Origin: Pseudoneobacillus sp052180215
Lineage (GTDB): Bacteria > Bacillota > Bacilli > Bacillales > Cytobacillaceae
NCBI RefSeq assembly: GCF_052180215.1
Contig: NZ_CP197471.1
Location: 3,258,001-3,322,000 of the forward strand
Direction of reading: 5' to 3'
DNA: 64,000 nucleotides
The stretch's first letter is position 1. The number at the start of each line of letters is the position of its first letter. A program made the translations under genes and the position numbers. Below are positions 34,233 to 43,846 of the stretch, in pieces. Below the pieces are notes generated by a model. That model was not told the DNA's origin. It saw only the letters and a list, made by a program, of their open reading frames with translations, and ran no database searches.

Positions 34233-34316
34233 TTATACAAAAAATAACATGTAGATAAGTCCTATCAAGATAAAAGCTCCACAAAGAATCAGTAAAATCT
34301 TGGCTAATCTTTCCAA
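34233..34316 (-). CDS. Candidate 27-residue single-span membrane protein
   Basis: A TTG-initiated frame of 27 codons lies just past yshE. The ribosome binding site AAGGAGAG overlaps the yshE stop and stands six bases before the TTG, which suggests translational coupling. The peptide has a short basic N-terminus (MERLAK) and then about 20 hydrophobic residues (ILLILCGAFILIGLIYMLFF), enough for one membrane span. It is followed directly by a strong terminator. I know no homolog and assign no function. It could be a chance ORF; the site and composition argue against that. Confidence 0.55.
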   Translation of the reverse strand: MERLAKILLILCGAFILIGLIYMLFFV

Positions 34317-34328
34317 CTTGTTCTCTCC

Positions 34329-34739
34329 TTACAAAATTCCTGCACCAATAACAAAGGATAGCCCAACTGAGATGATTAAGGCAATAAAACCAACCGCACG
34401 GTTATCCTTTTCGATTTCTTCATCAATTCTAAAATTTGGTGTTAGAAATTCAAAAATAAAATATCCAATTAATAAAAGAATAAAGCCAAAAACACCCCAG
34501 CTGATAACTGTCAAAAGACTATCGTGTTGCATAATAGAGAATCTGAAAATATTAGCTACACCAAAGATTTTCCCTCCTGTTGCCATCGCAACAGCGATAT
34601 TTCCCCTTTTTATTTCATCCCAGTTTTTATATTTGGTAACGAGTTCAAAGATTGCCAAAAAGACAATCATACAAAGGATGACAACACTATAATTGGCAGC
34701 TGTTCGAATAAATTCATTCTCCCAAAATGGATTCATCAT
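34329..34739 (-). CDS. yshE: DUF350 family membrane protein (YshE)
   Basis: The 136 residues contain four hydrophobic spans (about 15-35, 50-65, 79-100, 113-135) in the DUF350 arrangement, with GNIAVAMATGGKIFGVA between the first two and a polar EFLTPNFRIDEEIEKDNRAV loop before the last. The function of the family is unknown. Two adjacent ATGs (34739 and 34736) are both compatible with GAGGAG upstream. The gene lies between lcfA and mutS2 as in B. subtilis and is followed by a possibly coupled small ORF. Confidence 0.9.
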   Translation of the reverse strand: MMNPFWENEFIRTAANYSVVILCMIVFLAIFELVTKYKNWDEIKRGNIAVAMATGGKIFGVANIFRFSIMQHDSLLTVISWGVFGFILLLIGYFIFEFLTPNFRIDEEIEKDNRAVGFIALIISVGLSFVIGAGIL

Positions 34740-34811
34740 GTTTTCTCCTCAACTTGGCTCTTAAAAAGGGCGACTATGTTTAAGTTACGCCCCAATTAAA
34801 AAGTTTGCCAT

Positions 34812-37169
34812 TTATTTAAATTCTACTATTGTTACACCGATGCCGCCTTCTCCGGCATCACCAAATCTAGCTCTTTTCACCGAGCGATGGTTTTTCAAAT
34901 ACTCCGTAACTCCTTGTCTAAGGGCTCCAGTACCTTTTCCGTGTATGATGGAGACACGTGGATAACCGGCAAGTAAGGCATCATCAATATATTTCTCCAC
35001 TCTATGGAGTGCGTTTTCATACCGCTCACCGCGAAGGTCTAATTCTAAGCTAACATGAAAATCCTTGCCCTTTACAACGGCAACAGGTTTTACTTCCTTT
35101 TGTTTTGGAGTACTAATGTATTCCATATCCTTTTCATTGACCTTCATTTTTAGAATACCAATCTGAACAACCCATTCCTTGTCTGAAGTTTGTTCAATAA
35201 GTGTTCCTTTTTGATCAAAGGTCAAAACCTTTACTTCATCACCAGATGTAAAAGTGTGTGCCTTTTTATTGGAGGAGGTTGTCTTTTTTGACTTATTAAC
35301 CTTCGGTGTGGCTTCTTCTAACCGTTTTCTTGCTTCAATCAATTCATGCTCTTTTACTTCAGCATTTTTCTCTATTCTTAACTTTCTAAGTTCACGAATA
35401 ATGTATTCAGCTTCAGCTTTTGCCTTTTCAATTAGTTCGGCCGCTTCTTCTTGAGCCTTTTCAAGCATTGTATCCTTTTCTTCATAAAAAGCAATCATCT
35501 GATTTTGTAAGTCCTTATGAAGCTTCTCTGCTTGTTTGAAATAGTCCTGAGCGTCCTGGCGGTCATTTTCAGCTTCTCTCTTACTTTTCTCAAGAGAAGC
35601 AATCATATTTTCAATTTGGTTTGTATCGTCACTGATTTGATTACGCGCATTATTAATGACATGTTCACTTAAACCTAATCGCTTTGAAATCTCAAAAGCG
35701 TTACTTCTTCCAGGAACCCCAAGGAGAAGCTTATAGGTTGGACTTAATGTTTCAACATCAAATTCCACGCTTGCATTTACGACTCCAGGTCGGTTATAGC
35801 CGTAGGCTTTTAATTCAGGGTAATGAGTGGTCGCAATTACTTTGGCACCGCGACGATACACTTCATCTAAAATAGAGATGGCTAACGCCGCTCCTTCTTG
35901 CGGGTCCGTCCCGGCTCCTAATTCATCAAAAAGAACTAGACTATTAAAGTCAACTTTTTGAAGAATATCCACGATATTCACCATATGAGATGAGAAGGTA
36001 CTTAAGCTTTGCTCGATGGATTGTTCATCCCCTATATCAGCGTAAACACTATCAAAAACCGCTACTTCTGAACCATCTAAAGCAGGGATTTGTAATCCAG
36101 CCTGTGCCATTAAAACACATAGACCAACTGTTTTTAATGTAACTGTTTTACCACCAGTATTCGGTCCCGTAATGACAATCGTTGTGTAATCCTTACCTAG
36201 AAATACATCGTTTGCAACAACTTCATCTTTTGGAATTAACGGATGTCTTCCTTTGTATAAAGCAATTTTTCCATCCTGATTGATTAAAGGTTTAGATGCC
36301 TTAATTTTATTTGCGTATCTGGCTTTTGCAAACATAAAATCTAATTCACCTAAAACATAGACAATCGTTAAGAGCTCTTGTTCAAATTCAGCTACATAAG
36401 CAGTAAGTTCCATTAAGATTCTTTCAATCTCTAACTGTTCCTTAACCCTTATTTCTTGTAGCTGGTTATTTAATTGGACTATGGCTTGTGGTTCAATAAA
36501 AAGTGTTTGTCCTGATGAGCTTTGGTCATGAATAATACCACCATAATGACCACGGTATTCTTGTTTAACCGGGATAACAAAACGATCATTACGAATTGTT
36601 ACAATCGCATCCGATAACATCTTCTGTGCATTGGAAGATCGAATCATGCTTTCTAATTTTTCACGGACCCGTGATTCGTTTGAGCGCAATTGTTGTCTTA
36701 ACGAACGCAAGGTGTCACTTGCACTATCAAGTACCTCACCGCTCTCATCGATGGCATTTCTAATTCTTTGCTCTAAATCTGCTAGAACGATGATTTTTCC
36801 TACATATTGGCTAAGGATGGGTAATTCTACTTGCTCATCCACCATATCCTCGATAAAGCGTTTAATTTGTCTACTTACTCGAATCGTACTGGCCACCTGA
36901 GTTAATTCTTGCGGACTTAACGTTCCTCCGATAGCTGATCTTTTCACATGTGAACGAATATTATAAATGCCTGAAAGTGGAACATTCCCTTTTAAGCGAT
37001 ATACTTTTGCCGCTTCATCTGTTTCTTCCTGCCATTTTACAACTTCATCAAATTGCTTTGAAGGAACTAAGCTTTTTACTTTTTCTTGACCTAGTGTAGA
37101 AGAAGTAAATTCCAAAACCTGTTCTTTTACTTTTTCAAATTCTAATACTTTTAAAACTCTTTGTTGCAT
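34812..37169 (-). CDS. mutS2: Endonuclease MutS2
   Basis: MutS2 is a MutS-like ATPase with a C-terminal Smr nuclease domain; in Bacillus it has been linked to recombination control and to rescue of collided ribosomes. The 785 residues show the core/clamp region, Walker A TGPNTGGKTVTLKT near residue 330, Walker B LVLFDELGAGTDP, a coiled coil (about 515-625) and the Smr domain (LDLRGERYENAL, IIHGKGTGALRQGV). It lacks the mismatch-reading domain of MutS, as usual for the family. GGGGAGG precedes the ATG at 37169. It follows polX with a 90-bp gap. Confidence 0.98.
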   Translation of the reverse strand: MQQRVLKVLEFEKVKEQVLEFTSSTLGQEKVKSLVPSKQFDEVVKWQEETDEAAKVYRLKGNVPLSGIYNIRSHVKRSAIGGTLSPQELTQVASTIRVSRQIKRFIEDMVDEQVELPILSQYVGKIIVLADLEQRIRNAIDESGEVLDSASDTLRSLRQQLRSNESRVREKLESMIRSSNAQKMLSDAIVTIRNDRFVIPVKQEYRGHYGGIIHDQSSSGQTLFIEPQAIVQLNNQLQEIRVKEQLEIERILMELTAYVAEFEQELLTIVYVLGELDFMFAKARYANKIKASKPLINQDGKIALYKGRHPLIPKDEVVANDVFLGKDYTTIVITGPNTGGKTVTLKTVGLCVLMAQAGLQIPALDGSEVAVFDSVYADIGDEQSIEQSLSTFSSHMVNIVDILQKVDFNSLVLFDELGAGTDPQEGAALAISILDEVYRRGAKVIATTHYPELKAYGYNRPGVVNASVEFDVETLSPTYKLLLGVPGRSNAFEISKRLGLSEHVINNARNQISDDTNQIENMIASLEKSKREAENDRQDAQDYFKQAEKLHKDLQNQMIAFYEEKDTMLEKAQEEAAELIEKAKAEAEYIIRELRKLRIEKNAEVKEHELIEARKRLEEATPKVNKSKKTTSSNKKAHTFTSGDEVKVLTFDQKGTLIEQTSDKEWVVQIGILKMKVNEKDMEYISTPKQKEVKPVAVVKGKDFHVSLELDLRGERYENALHRVEKYIDDALLAGYPRVSIIHGKGTGALRQGVTEYLKNHRSVKRARFGDAGEGGIGVTIVEFK

Positions 37170-37259
37170 GGAGATACCTCCCCTTTACCATCTATTTCGT
37201 TCAAAGGAAGAAATTCTTTTGTTTCTTCCAAAGAAGAATGCACTTTTTTCTTCCACATC

Positions 37260-38975
37260 TCATCGACGATGTAAAAAATTCAATAATTCATCTTTTTCAC
37301 ATGCATTCAAAACATTTTCCTTTAGTATCCAGCCTTTTCTTGCTGATGATACACCTATCTCCATATGGGATAAAGTATCTTTATGGTGTGCATCCGTATT
37401 AATAGCAATTTTCACACCTGCTGCTTGGGCTTTTCTTACATTTTCCGCAGATAGGTCTAAGCGATGTGGATTTGCATTTAATTCTAAAACGGTATTTGTT
37501 TCTTTTGCTAATTGGACCAGCATATCCATATCAACTGAATATCCTTCTCTTCTACCAATAAGTCTGCCTGTTGGATGGGCGATTATATCAACATGAGCGT
37601 TTATCAATGCATTTTTTAAACGATTCATGATCTTTTCTTGTGACTGTGAGAAGGAGGAATGGATGGATGCAATGACAACATCTACTTCAGCAAGCAATTC
37701 ATCATCATAGTCTAACGTTCCATCTGGTAGAATATCCATTTCCACTCCAGTAAGGATAAGAAAATCATCATACTTTTCATTCAATCTTTTAATTTCAGCA
37801 TGCTGCTTCCTTAGCCTTTCTTTATCTAAGCCGTTTGCCACTTTTAAATATTGGGAGTGATCTGTAATAGCTATATACTGATATCCTTTTGCCCTAAAAG
37901 CCTCTACCATTTCTTCAATTGAATAGGCACCATCACTCCATGTTGAGTGCATATGAAGATCACCTTTTATATCCTCAAGTCTAATAAGTGGCTTCTCCGC
38001 GGTGAATTCCTCAACCTCACGGCCATCCTCACGAATCTCAGGAGGAATAAAAGGTAGATGAAAGTATTGGTAGAATTCTTCCTCAGATGCAAAGGTTTTT
38101 ATTTCGCCCGTTTCAACATTTTCTACCCCATACTCACTTATTTTTTCGCCGCGCTCCTTTGCAAGCTGTCTCATTCGGACATTATGCTCTTTAGACCCTG
38201 TAAAATGATGCAAAGTAGTCGCAAACTCATGTGGTTTGACTAATCGGAAATCAACGGAGACGTCGTAATCCAATTCCAGTGTAATGGAAACCTTCGTATC
38301 TCCTGCTGCAATGACTTCTTTTATTTTTGGTAGCTGTAACAGTTGTTCACGTACAGAATCAGAGTCGTTAGTGGATATAATGAAATCCAAATCCTTTATT
38401 GTTTCTCTCATTCTTCTTAAACTGCCAGCACGAGAATATTTCTCTATTCCGTGAAATTTTTTAAGATGTGCTTCAATTAATTCAGCAACCTTGAGCATGA
38501 AGGCAATCGGCAGACGTTCTGGTCTTGTCCCCATATTTTCGATTGCTTGAAGTATCTTTTCTTCCGTTTTTATCCCAAAGCCAGCTAAATTCTGTATTTT
38601 TTTAGCAAGACAGGCTTCTTTTAAATCCTCAACATTTTCTATACTTAACTCAGAGTAAAGCTTAGCAATTTTCTTCCCACCAAGACCTGGTAACTGAAGA
38701 AGCTGAAGTAACCCGGTTGGCACTTCCTCTTGTAACTCTTTTAGGACAGTGGATTCTCCAGATTGCAAGTATTCTTCGATAACAGATGCAGTACCCTTAC
38801 CAATACCTGATAGTTCTGTGAAATCGTTAATCTCAGATAAACTGCGGTCATCTGCCTCGATAGCCGCTGCTGCCTTACGAAATGCGGAAACCTTAAATGT
38901 ATTCTCACCCTTTAATTCCATATATATAGAAATAGTTTCTAATAAACGAATAATATCTTTTTTTGTCATTTCCAT
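37260..38975 (-). CDS. polX: DNA polymerase X family protein with PHP domain (PolX)
   Basis: PolX is a bacterial family-X DNA polymerase/3-prime exonuclease thought to act in gap repair. The 571 residues have N-terminal helix-hairpin-helix elements (GIGKGTASVIEEYL, PGLGGKKIAKLY), the nucleotidyltransferase core with GSLRRMRETIKDLDFII and catalytic Asp, a GSKEHN motif, and the C-terminal PHP phosphoesterase (GDLHMHSTWSDG, ITDHSQYL, HPTGR). The ATG at 38975 lies seven bases after AAGGCGGTG; a second ATG two codons on is possible. Gene order zapA-cvpA-polX-mutS2 matches B. subtilis. Confidence 0.97.
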   Translation of the reverse strand: MEMTKKDIIRLLETISIYMELKGENTFKVSAFRKAAAAIEADDRSLSEINDFTELSGIGKGTASVIEEYLQSGESTVLKELQEEVPTGLLQLLQLPGLGGKKIAKLYSELSIENVEDLKEACLAKKIQNLAGFGIKTEEKILQAIENMGTRPERLPIAFMLKVAELIEAHLKKFHGIEKYSRAGSLRRMRETIKDLDFIISTNDSDSVREQLLQLPKIKEVIAAGDTKVSITLELDYDVSVDFRLVKPHEFATTLHHFTGSKEHNVRMRQLAKERGEKISEYGVENVETGEIKTFASEEEFYQYFHLPFIPPEIREDGREVEEFTAEKPLIRLEDIKGDLHMHSTWSDGAYSIEEMVEAFRAKGYQYIAITDHSQYLKVANGLDKERLRKQHAEIKRLNEKYDDFLILTGVEMDILPDGTLDYDDELLAEVDVVIASIHSSFSQSQEKIMNRLKNALINAHVDIIAHPTGRLIGRREGYSVDMDMLVQLAKETNTVLELNANPHRLDLSAENVRKAQAAGVKIAINTDAHHKDTLSHMEIGVSSARKGWILKENVLNACEKDELLNFLHRR

Positions 38976-39047
38976 CTTGAAACACCGCCTTATCTTACCT
39001 TATCATTATGCGATATTTTTAAAAATTTCATTAGAGAACGAATTTGA

Positions 39048-39083
39048 GGGACTAATTCTAAAGAGAACCTCCCTTAGAATTAG
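39048..39083 (-). other. Hairpin spanning the cvpA stop codon
   Basis: CTAATTCTAA (39052-39061) and TTAGAATTAG (39074-39083) are perfectly complementary, extended by G/C pairs. There is no T-tract on the minus strand, so it is more likely an RNA-processing or stability element between cvpA and polX than a terminator. Confidence 0.5.
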
Positions 39084-39631
39084 CCCCTAGTAGAGATATA
39101 ATCAAACCACATTTCTTTTATTTGCTTTGAAAAAACGGGAGTATGATTAATAATAGATTTTGCAACAGATGAATCTTTTATTGGGTTTTGAATAAAGTCC
39201 ATTGGTAATAGTGCAGCTATATATAAAACGATTAATATAAGTAAATAAACTTCAACCAGACCTAAAAACCCACCGCCCAAAATATTCAACTGCTTTAAAA
39301 TCGGTATATGGGAAATGAAATCTAGCATAGCTCCTATGATTTGCAGAACAATTTTTACTGCAAAAAATATGACGGCAAAAGCAATCGCTCTATAATAGGC
39401 TTCTTCCATATTTGCACCATCAAAAATAAATTGTAACGGGGAATTGGTTCCACCCAAATGCGGATAAGGTACCCATAATGTTAATTTTGGTGCTAGGTCA
39501 TCATAATACATGGTGGCCACAATAAAAGCCACAATAAAGCCAGTTAAATGGACTAATTGTAGAATAAACCCTCTTTTAAGGCCTACAAGAAATCCTATTA
39601 AAAAAATAAATAGAATAGCTAAATCTAGCAT
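39080..39631 (-). CDS. cvpA: CvpA family membrane protein
   Basis: The 183-residue protein has four hydrophobic spans (about 2-18, 24-42, 82-102, 115-145) and the CvpA pattern: an N-terminal LDLAILFIFLIGFLVGLKRG and central AIAFAVIFFAVKIVL. CvpA relatives are associated with envelope homeostasis; the molecular role is unclear. The ATG at 39631 shares a base with the zapA stop (TAATG), so it is probably coupled to zapA. A hairpin covers its stop codon. It corresponds to B. subtilis yshB. Confidence 0.92.
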   Translation of the reverse strand: MLDLAILFIFLIGFLVGLKRGFILQLVHLTGFIVAFIVATMYYDDLAPKLTLWVPYPHLGGTNSPLQFIFDGANMEEAYYRAIAFAVIFFAVKIVLQIIGAMLDFISHIPILKQLNILGGGFLGLVEVYLLILIVLYIAALLPMDFIQNPIKDSSVAKSIINHTPVFSKQIKEMWFDYISTRG

Positions 39632-39900
39632 TATCTTTTTTCATCCTTTTCTCGGTTTAATTCTGCTTCCAATTTCTCATAACGATCTCTTAAATTAATT
39701 AGGTCATTAATAGCATTTAGGGCCGTTAATACTGCTAATTTACTAACGTCTAAAGAAGGATTCTTGGAACCTATTTCTCTCATTTTATCGTCTACCATCG
39801 AGGCTACTAACCGGATATGGCTAGAACTTTCCGTTCCTACGATTACATATTGCTGACCGTATATATCAACTGTTGTACGTTTTTTCTGTGTTTGCGACAA
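39631..39900 (-). CDS. zapA: Cell division protein ZapA
   Basis: ZapA bundles and stabilises FtsZ filaments at mid-cell. The 89 residues include the conserved head KRTTVDIYGQQYVIVG, the VDDKMREI helix, the LAVLTALNAINDLI segment and a C-terminal coiled coil (LRDRYEKLEAELNREKDEK). I start at the TTG at 39900, with GGGGTG eight bases upstream, giving a length close to the 85 residues of B. subtilis; the frame could open 14 codons earlier, but those codons contain the ribosome binding site. Coupled to cvpA by TAATG. Confidence 0.93.
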   Translation of the reverse strand: MSQTQKKRTTVDIYGQQYVIVGTESSSHIRLVASMVDDKMREIGSKNPSLDVSKLAVLTALNAINDLINLRDRYEKLEAELNREKDEKR

Positions 39901-39984
39901 CGAAAAAGCACCCCTATTCAAAAGAATCCTAATCCCTATCATAACATGAAAATGAATTATGTGAAAAGTAAGAGTATTACCTTT

Positions 39985-40031
39985 AACGCATTAACGCGCC
40001 GGGGGTCTGACCCCCGGCGCGTTAATGCGTT
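39985..40031. repeat. REP-like perfect palindrome, copy 2 (core GGGGGTCTGACCCCC)
   Basis: Perfect 23-nt arms (39985-40007 and 40009-40031) flank a single T. The 15-nt core equals that of copy 1 at 20702-20754. Between the two copies the left arms differ at six positions, and in each copy the right arm carries the matching complementary base. It also lies right after pheT, where it could act as a weak terminator. Confidence 0.85.
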
Positions 40032-40043
40032 GTTACAGTAAAG

Positions 40044-42458
40044 TTAACCTCTTAATACAGCTCCCGTTTTTTCTTCAAGGTTGTTTAAGACGTTTTGATG
40101 TGTTTTTGTTACATCTTCGTCTGTTAATGTACGCTCTGGATCAAAATATTTTAATGAGAACGCAATCGATTTTTTACCTACTTCCATACGTTCGCCTTCA
40201 TATAAATCAAAGATATGAACTTCTTTTAATAAAGAACCGCCAGCTTCTTTAATTACTTCTTTTAATTCATTAGCTGATTTTTCTTTATCAACTACCAACG
40301 CGATGTCGCGGGTAATGGAAGGATATCTCGGAATAGATACATATTTTAATGGTTCGTTTTCGGCAGCAAATACATCGATTAAGTTGACTTCACATACATA
40401 AGTATCTTTTAAGTCTTTTTCTTTTTGTACTTGTGGGTGAATTTGACCTAGGAAACCAATATACTTTCCATCTAAAAGAACCTCTGCAGTACGACCAGGA
40501 TGCATACCTTCCATTTCTAATTGACGGTATTCTACTTTTTCTTGAAGTCCCAGTTTTGCAAATAATCCTTCTAATATTCCTTTTAATACATAGAAGTCCA
40601 CTGGCTTTTTCTCACCTTGCCATAGATGTGAATGCCATAGTCCTGTTAAGGCAACGGCTAAATGCTCTTGTTCTTCTGGAAGTTCATCATTTTCGTTTGC
40701 TAAGAACACAGCACCAGTTTCATAAATTCCTAAGTTTTCATTTTGTCTTGCACTGTTATACTTAAGAGCTTCAAGAAGCTGAGGTACAATGCTTAAACGT
40801 AATTGACTGCGTTCTTCACTCATTGGCATTGCTAAACGAATTGGTTCTTTTTTTACTAAAGCATATTGAGTCGCTTTATCCTCACTGGTTAATGAATACG
40901 TAATTGCTTGGTAAAGACCAGCGCTTTCTAGATATCGTCTAGTGATTCTACGTTTTAATTGATAAGGTGTTAACGCACCAGGAGTAGCGGAACCAATTGG
41001 TAAAGTAGAAGGGATATGGTCATAACCATAAAGTCTCGCAACCTCTTCTACTAAATCTTCTTCGATCGTAATATCTCCACGGCGAGTTGGAACCGTAACA
41101 GTGAAGGTTTCATTATCTGTCTTAATATCAAAGCCGAGTCTTGTAAAAATATCTTCCACTGTTTTTACATCGACATCAGTCCCAATAACTGAATTTATTT
41201 TCTTAAGAGTAGTTGTGACAACTACTGGCTTCACTTCAAGAGTATCCACTTCCACAGAACCTTCTAATACTTCCCCACCTGCATACTTTTCCATTAAGTA
41301 AACAGCTCGTTCTGCCGCTGCTCGGACACGATTTGGATCTACCCCTTTTTCATATCTTGCACTGGCTTCACTTCGTAATCCATGTACTCTAGAGGTTTTA
41401 CGTATCGATGTTCCTTTGAAATAAGCGGATTCTAATAATACCGTTGTCGTATCTGAAGTAACCTCTGAATTTGCTCCACCCATTACACCAGCTAATGCAA
41501 CTGGTTCTTGACCGTTTGTAATAACTAAATCATCACTTGATAGTGTTCTTTTTGCATCATCAAGGGTTACAATTTCTTCCCCTTCTTTTGCAAGTCGAAC
41601 TAAAATCTCTTTACTGCCTAAGCGATCATAATCAAATGCATGAAGTGGTTGACCATATTCTAAAAGAATATAATTCGTAATATCAACGACATTGTTATGT
41701 GGACGGATACCTGCAGCAATTAAACGGCCTTGCATCCAAACTGGGGAAGGACCAATTTTCACATTTTTGATCACTTTTCCAACATATAAAGGGTTTTCTT
41801 CTTTTGCTTCAACAGAAATTTTAATATAATCTGCTGCTTTTTCATTCGCTGTTGTTACATTTGCTTCAGGAAGCTTAACCTCTCTACCAAGAATAGCGGC
41901 TACTTCATAAGCAACGCCTAACATACTTAAACAATCTGAACGGTTTGGAGTTAATCCTAGTTCAAGAACCTGGTCATCACGATTTAATAGAGCAATCGCG
42001 TCACTTCCAACTTCCGCATCATTTGGAAAAACATAAATTCCTTCAGAAAATTCCTTTGGAGTTAATTTCCCTTCAATACCTAGTTCTTGTAAGGAACAAA
42101 TCATTCCGTTGGATTCTTCTCCGCGCAGCTTAGCACGTTTTATTTTAAAATTCCCAGGTAATACAGCACCTACAGTTGCAACTGCAACCTTTTGCCCTTG
42201 AGCGACATTTTTTGCTCCGCAAATGATTTGAACTGGCTCATCTGCACCAATATCCACTAGACACTTATTTAATTTATCAGCATTTGGATGTTGTTCACGT
42301 TCTAAAACATGCCCAACCACAACACCACTGATTCCTTCGTTAAGTACTTCTACTCCTTCTACTTCAATTCCGCTTTTGGTAATTAATTTTGCAAGCTCTG
42401 TAGAAGTAACACCAGATATATCTACATAATCTTGTAGCCATTTATATGAAACAAACAT
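40044..42458 (-). CDS. pheT: Phenylalanine-tRNA ligase beta subunit
   Basis: PheT forms the alpha2-beta2 synthetase with PheS; it binds tRNA and edits misacylated Tyr-tRNA-Phe. The 804 residues contain the N-terminal tRNA-binding EMAP domain (about 40-150; VVVGHVLEREQHPNADKL), the B3/B4 editing domain, the B5 domain, the catalytic-like core (RYEKGVDPNRVRAA) and the C-terminal FDX-ACB anticodon domain (from about 710; SIPRYPSITRDIALVVD). AGGAGG lies before the ATG at 42458. It begins 18 bp after pheS and shares its T-box control. Confidence 0.99.
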   Translation of the reverse strand: MFVSYKWLQDYVDISGVTSTELAKLITKSGIEVEGVEVLNEGISGVVVGHVLEREQHPNADKLNKCLVDIGADEPVQIICGAKNVAQGQKVAVATVGAVLPGNFKIKRAKLRGEESNGMICSLQELGIEGKLTPKEFSEGIYVFPNDAEVGSDAIALLNRDDQVLELGLTPNRSDCLSMLGVAYEVAAILGREVKLPEANVTTANEKAADYIKISVEAKEENPLYVGKVIKNVKIGPSPVWMQGRLIAAGIRPHNNVVDITNYILLEYGQPLHAFDYDRLGSKEILVRLAKEGEEIVTLDDAKRTLSSDDLVITNGQEPVALAGVMGGANSEVTSDTTTVLLESAYFKGTSIRKTSRVHGLRSEASARYEKGVDPNRVRAAAERAVYLMEKYAGGEVLEGSVEVDTLEVKPVVVTTTLKKINSVIGTDVDVKTVEDIFTRLGFDIKTDNETFTVTVPTRRGDITIEEDLVEEVARLYGYDHIPSTLPIGSATPGALTPYQLKRRITRRYLESAGLYQAITYSLTSEDKATQYALVKKEPIRLAMPMSEERSQLRLSIVPQLLEALKYNSARQNENLGIYETGAVFLANENDELPEEQEHLAVALTGLWHSHLWQGEKKPVDFYVLKGILEGLFAKLGLQEKVEYRQLEMEGMHPGRTAEVLLDGKYIGFLGQIHPQVQKEKDLKDTYVCEVNLIDVFAAENEPLKYVSIPRYPSITRDIALVVDKEKSANELKEVIKEAGGSLLKEVHIFDLYEGERMEVGKKSIAFSLKYFDPERTLTDEDVTKTHQNVLNNLEEKTGAVLRG

Positions 42459-42476
42459 TGTTAATCCTCCTAATTT

Positions 42477-43514
42477 TTACTCGTGAATCGAAAATTGCTT
42501 TAAGAATCTAACGTCATTTGTATAGAAGTGGCGAATATCATCCACACCATACTTTAACATGGCAATCCGCTCTGGCCCCATACCGAAGGCGAAACCAGTA
42601 TATTTCTTTGAATCATAGCCAGCCATTTCAAGTACATTCGGATGAACCATCCCGCCTCCTAAAATTTCAATCCAGCCAGTTCCTTTACATACGCTGCATC
42701 CGTTGCCGCCGCAAATTTTACAAGAAATGTCCATTTCAACGGATGGCTCTGTAAATGGGAAGAAGCTCGGACGAAGGCGAATTTTTCGGTCTTCCCCAAA
42801 CATTTTCTTTACAAAAACCTCTAATGTGCCTTTTAAATCACTCATGCTAATGTTTTCGCCAATTACTAAACCTTCAATTTGCATAAACTGATGGGAGTGT
42901 GTCGCATCATCATTATCACGACGGTAAACTTTACCTGGGCAAATAATTTTAATAGGACCTTTTTCTTGATTTTTTTCCATCGTTCTTGCCTGAATGGGAG
43001 AAGTATGAGTGCGTAAAAGTGTTTCTTCGGTAATATAGAAGGAATCCTGCATATCCCTTGCTGGATGACCCTTTGGTAAATTTAATGCTTCGAAATTATA
43101 GTAATCTTTTTCTACTTCAGGACCTTCAGCAACCGTATACCCCATACCAATAAATAGGTCTTCAATTTCTTCAATCACACGTGTTAACGGGTGATGATTT
43201 CCTTCTCTTATTGGTCTTCCTGGTAACGTAACATCAATTTTCTCTGAAGCAAGCTTCGCATTAATCACATCTGCTTCCAGCTTGCGTTGCTTTTCTTCAA
43301 TTTTGGTTGAAATGGATTCACGTACCTCATTCACTAGTGCTCCCATTTTTGGTCGCTCTTCTTCAGATAATTTCCCCATCCCGCGTAATACTTCTGTGAT
43401 AGGTCCTTTTTTACCTAAATAAGCAACACGAACATCATTTAATTGCTTAAGGTCTGAAGCTGCATCAATTAACCCGATTGCTTCAGTTTGCAGTTCCTTT
43501 AAACGCTCTTGCAT
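42477..43514 (-). CDS. pheS: Phenylalanine-tRNA ligase alpha subunit
   Basis: PheS holds the catalytic site of the class II phenylalanyl-tRNA synthetase. The 345 residues show the N-terminal coiled coil (MQERLKELQTEAIGLIDAA), motif 2 (GKVYRRDNDDATHSHQFMQIEG), FPFTEPSVEMDI and motif 3 (GFAFGMGPERIAMLKYG). The start at 43514 follows AGGAGG; a 19-codon upstream extension of the frame would run into the leader. Transcription is controlled by the T-box riboswitch upstream, which senses uncharged tRNA-Phe. Confidence 0.99.
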   Translation of the reverse strand: MQERLKELQTEAIGLIDAASDLKQLNDVRVAYLGKKGPITEVLRGMGKLSEEERPKMGALVNEVRESISTKIEEKQRKLEADVINAKLASEKIDVTLPGRPIREGNHHPLTRVIEEIEDLFIGMGYTVAEGPEVEKDYYNFEALNLPKGHPARDMQDSFYITEETLLRTHTSPIQARTMEKNQEKGPIKIICPGKVYRRDNDDATHSHQFMQIEGLVIGENISMSDLKGTLEVFVKKMFGEDRKIRLRPSFFPFTEPSVEMDISCKICGGNGCSVCKGTGWIEILGGGMVHPNVLEMAGYDSKKYTGFAFGMGPERIAMLKYGVDDIRHFYTNDVRFLKQFSIHE

Positions 43515-43572
43515 TTTTGTTTTCCTCCTAATTTTTCTTATCAAAATTTTGCATGATTTAAAAATAGCCAAA

Positions 43573-43825
43573 TAAAAAAACCTCTATCCCTAAAAGGGAC
43601 GAGGTTTATATCGCGGTACCACCCTTATAAATGCTTATGGTGTAAGCATTCACTTCATTGAAGATAACGGCTTAGCCGGAGCATCTTTACACTTTTTAAA
43701 AAAGTGGTCCCGATGCCTACTCAGGAGGTGAACTTCACTTGTCCATTTCATAAAGATGCTTTCAGTCAAGGCATCTTCTCCCTAAATGATTGGGTACGAG
43801 CTACTTTTCTCCGTCAATGTATTTC
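43573..43825 (-). promoter_or_regulatory. T-box riboswitch of pheST, specifier UUC (Phe)
   Basis: The minus strand has the T-box AGGGTGGTACCGCG (43612-43625) followed by a terminator with stem CCTCGTCCCT/AGGGATAGAGG (43581-43604) and seven T. The Stem I region contains GAAGTTCACC, placing a TTC codon (43730-43732) followed by A as the likely specifier. Uncharged tRNA-Phe would favour the antiterminator. Confidence 0.95.
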
Positions 43826-43846
43826 GATCATGCAGTTTTGCTGATT

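Noticed and set aside
39048..39083. Hairpin at the cvpA stop as a terminator
   Set aside because: No T-run follows on the transcribed strand, so it was listed only as a hairpin.
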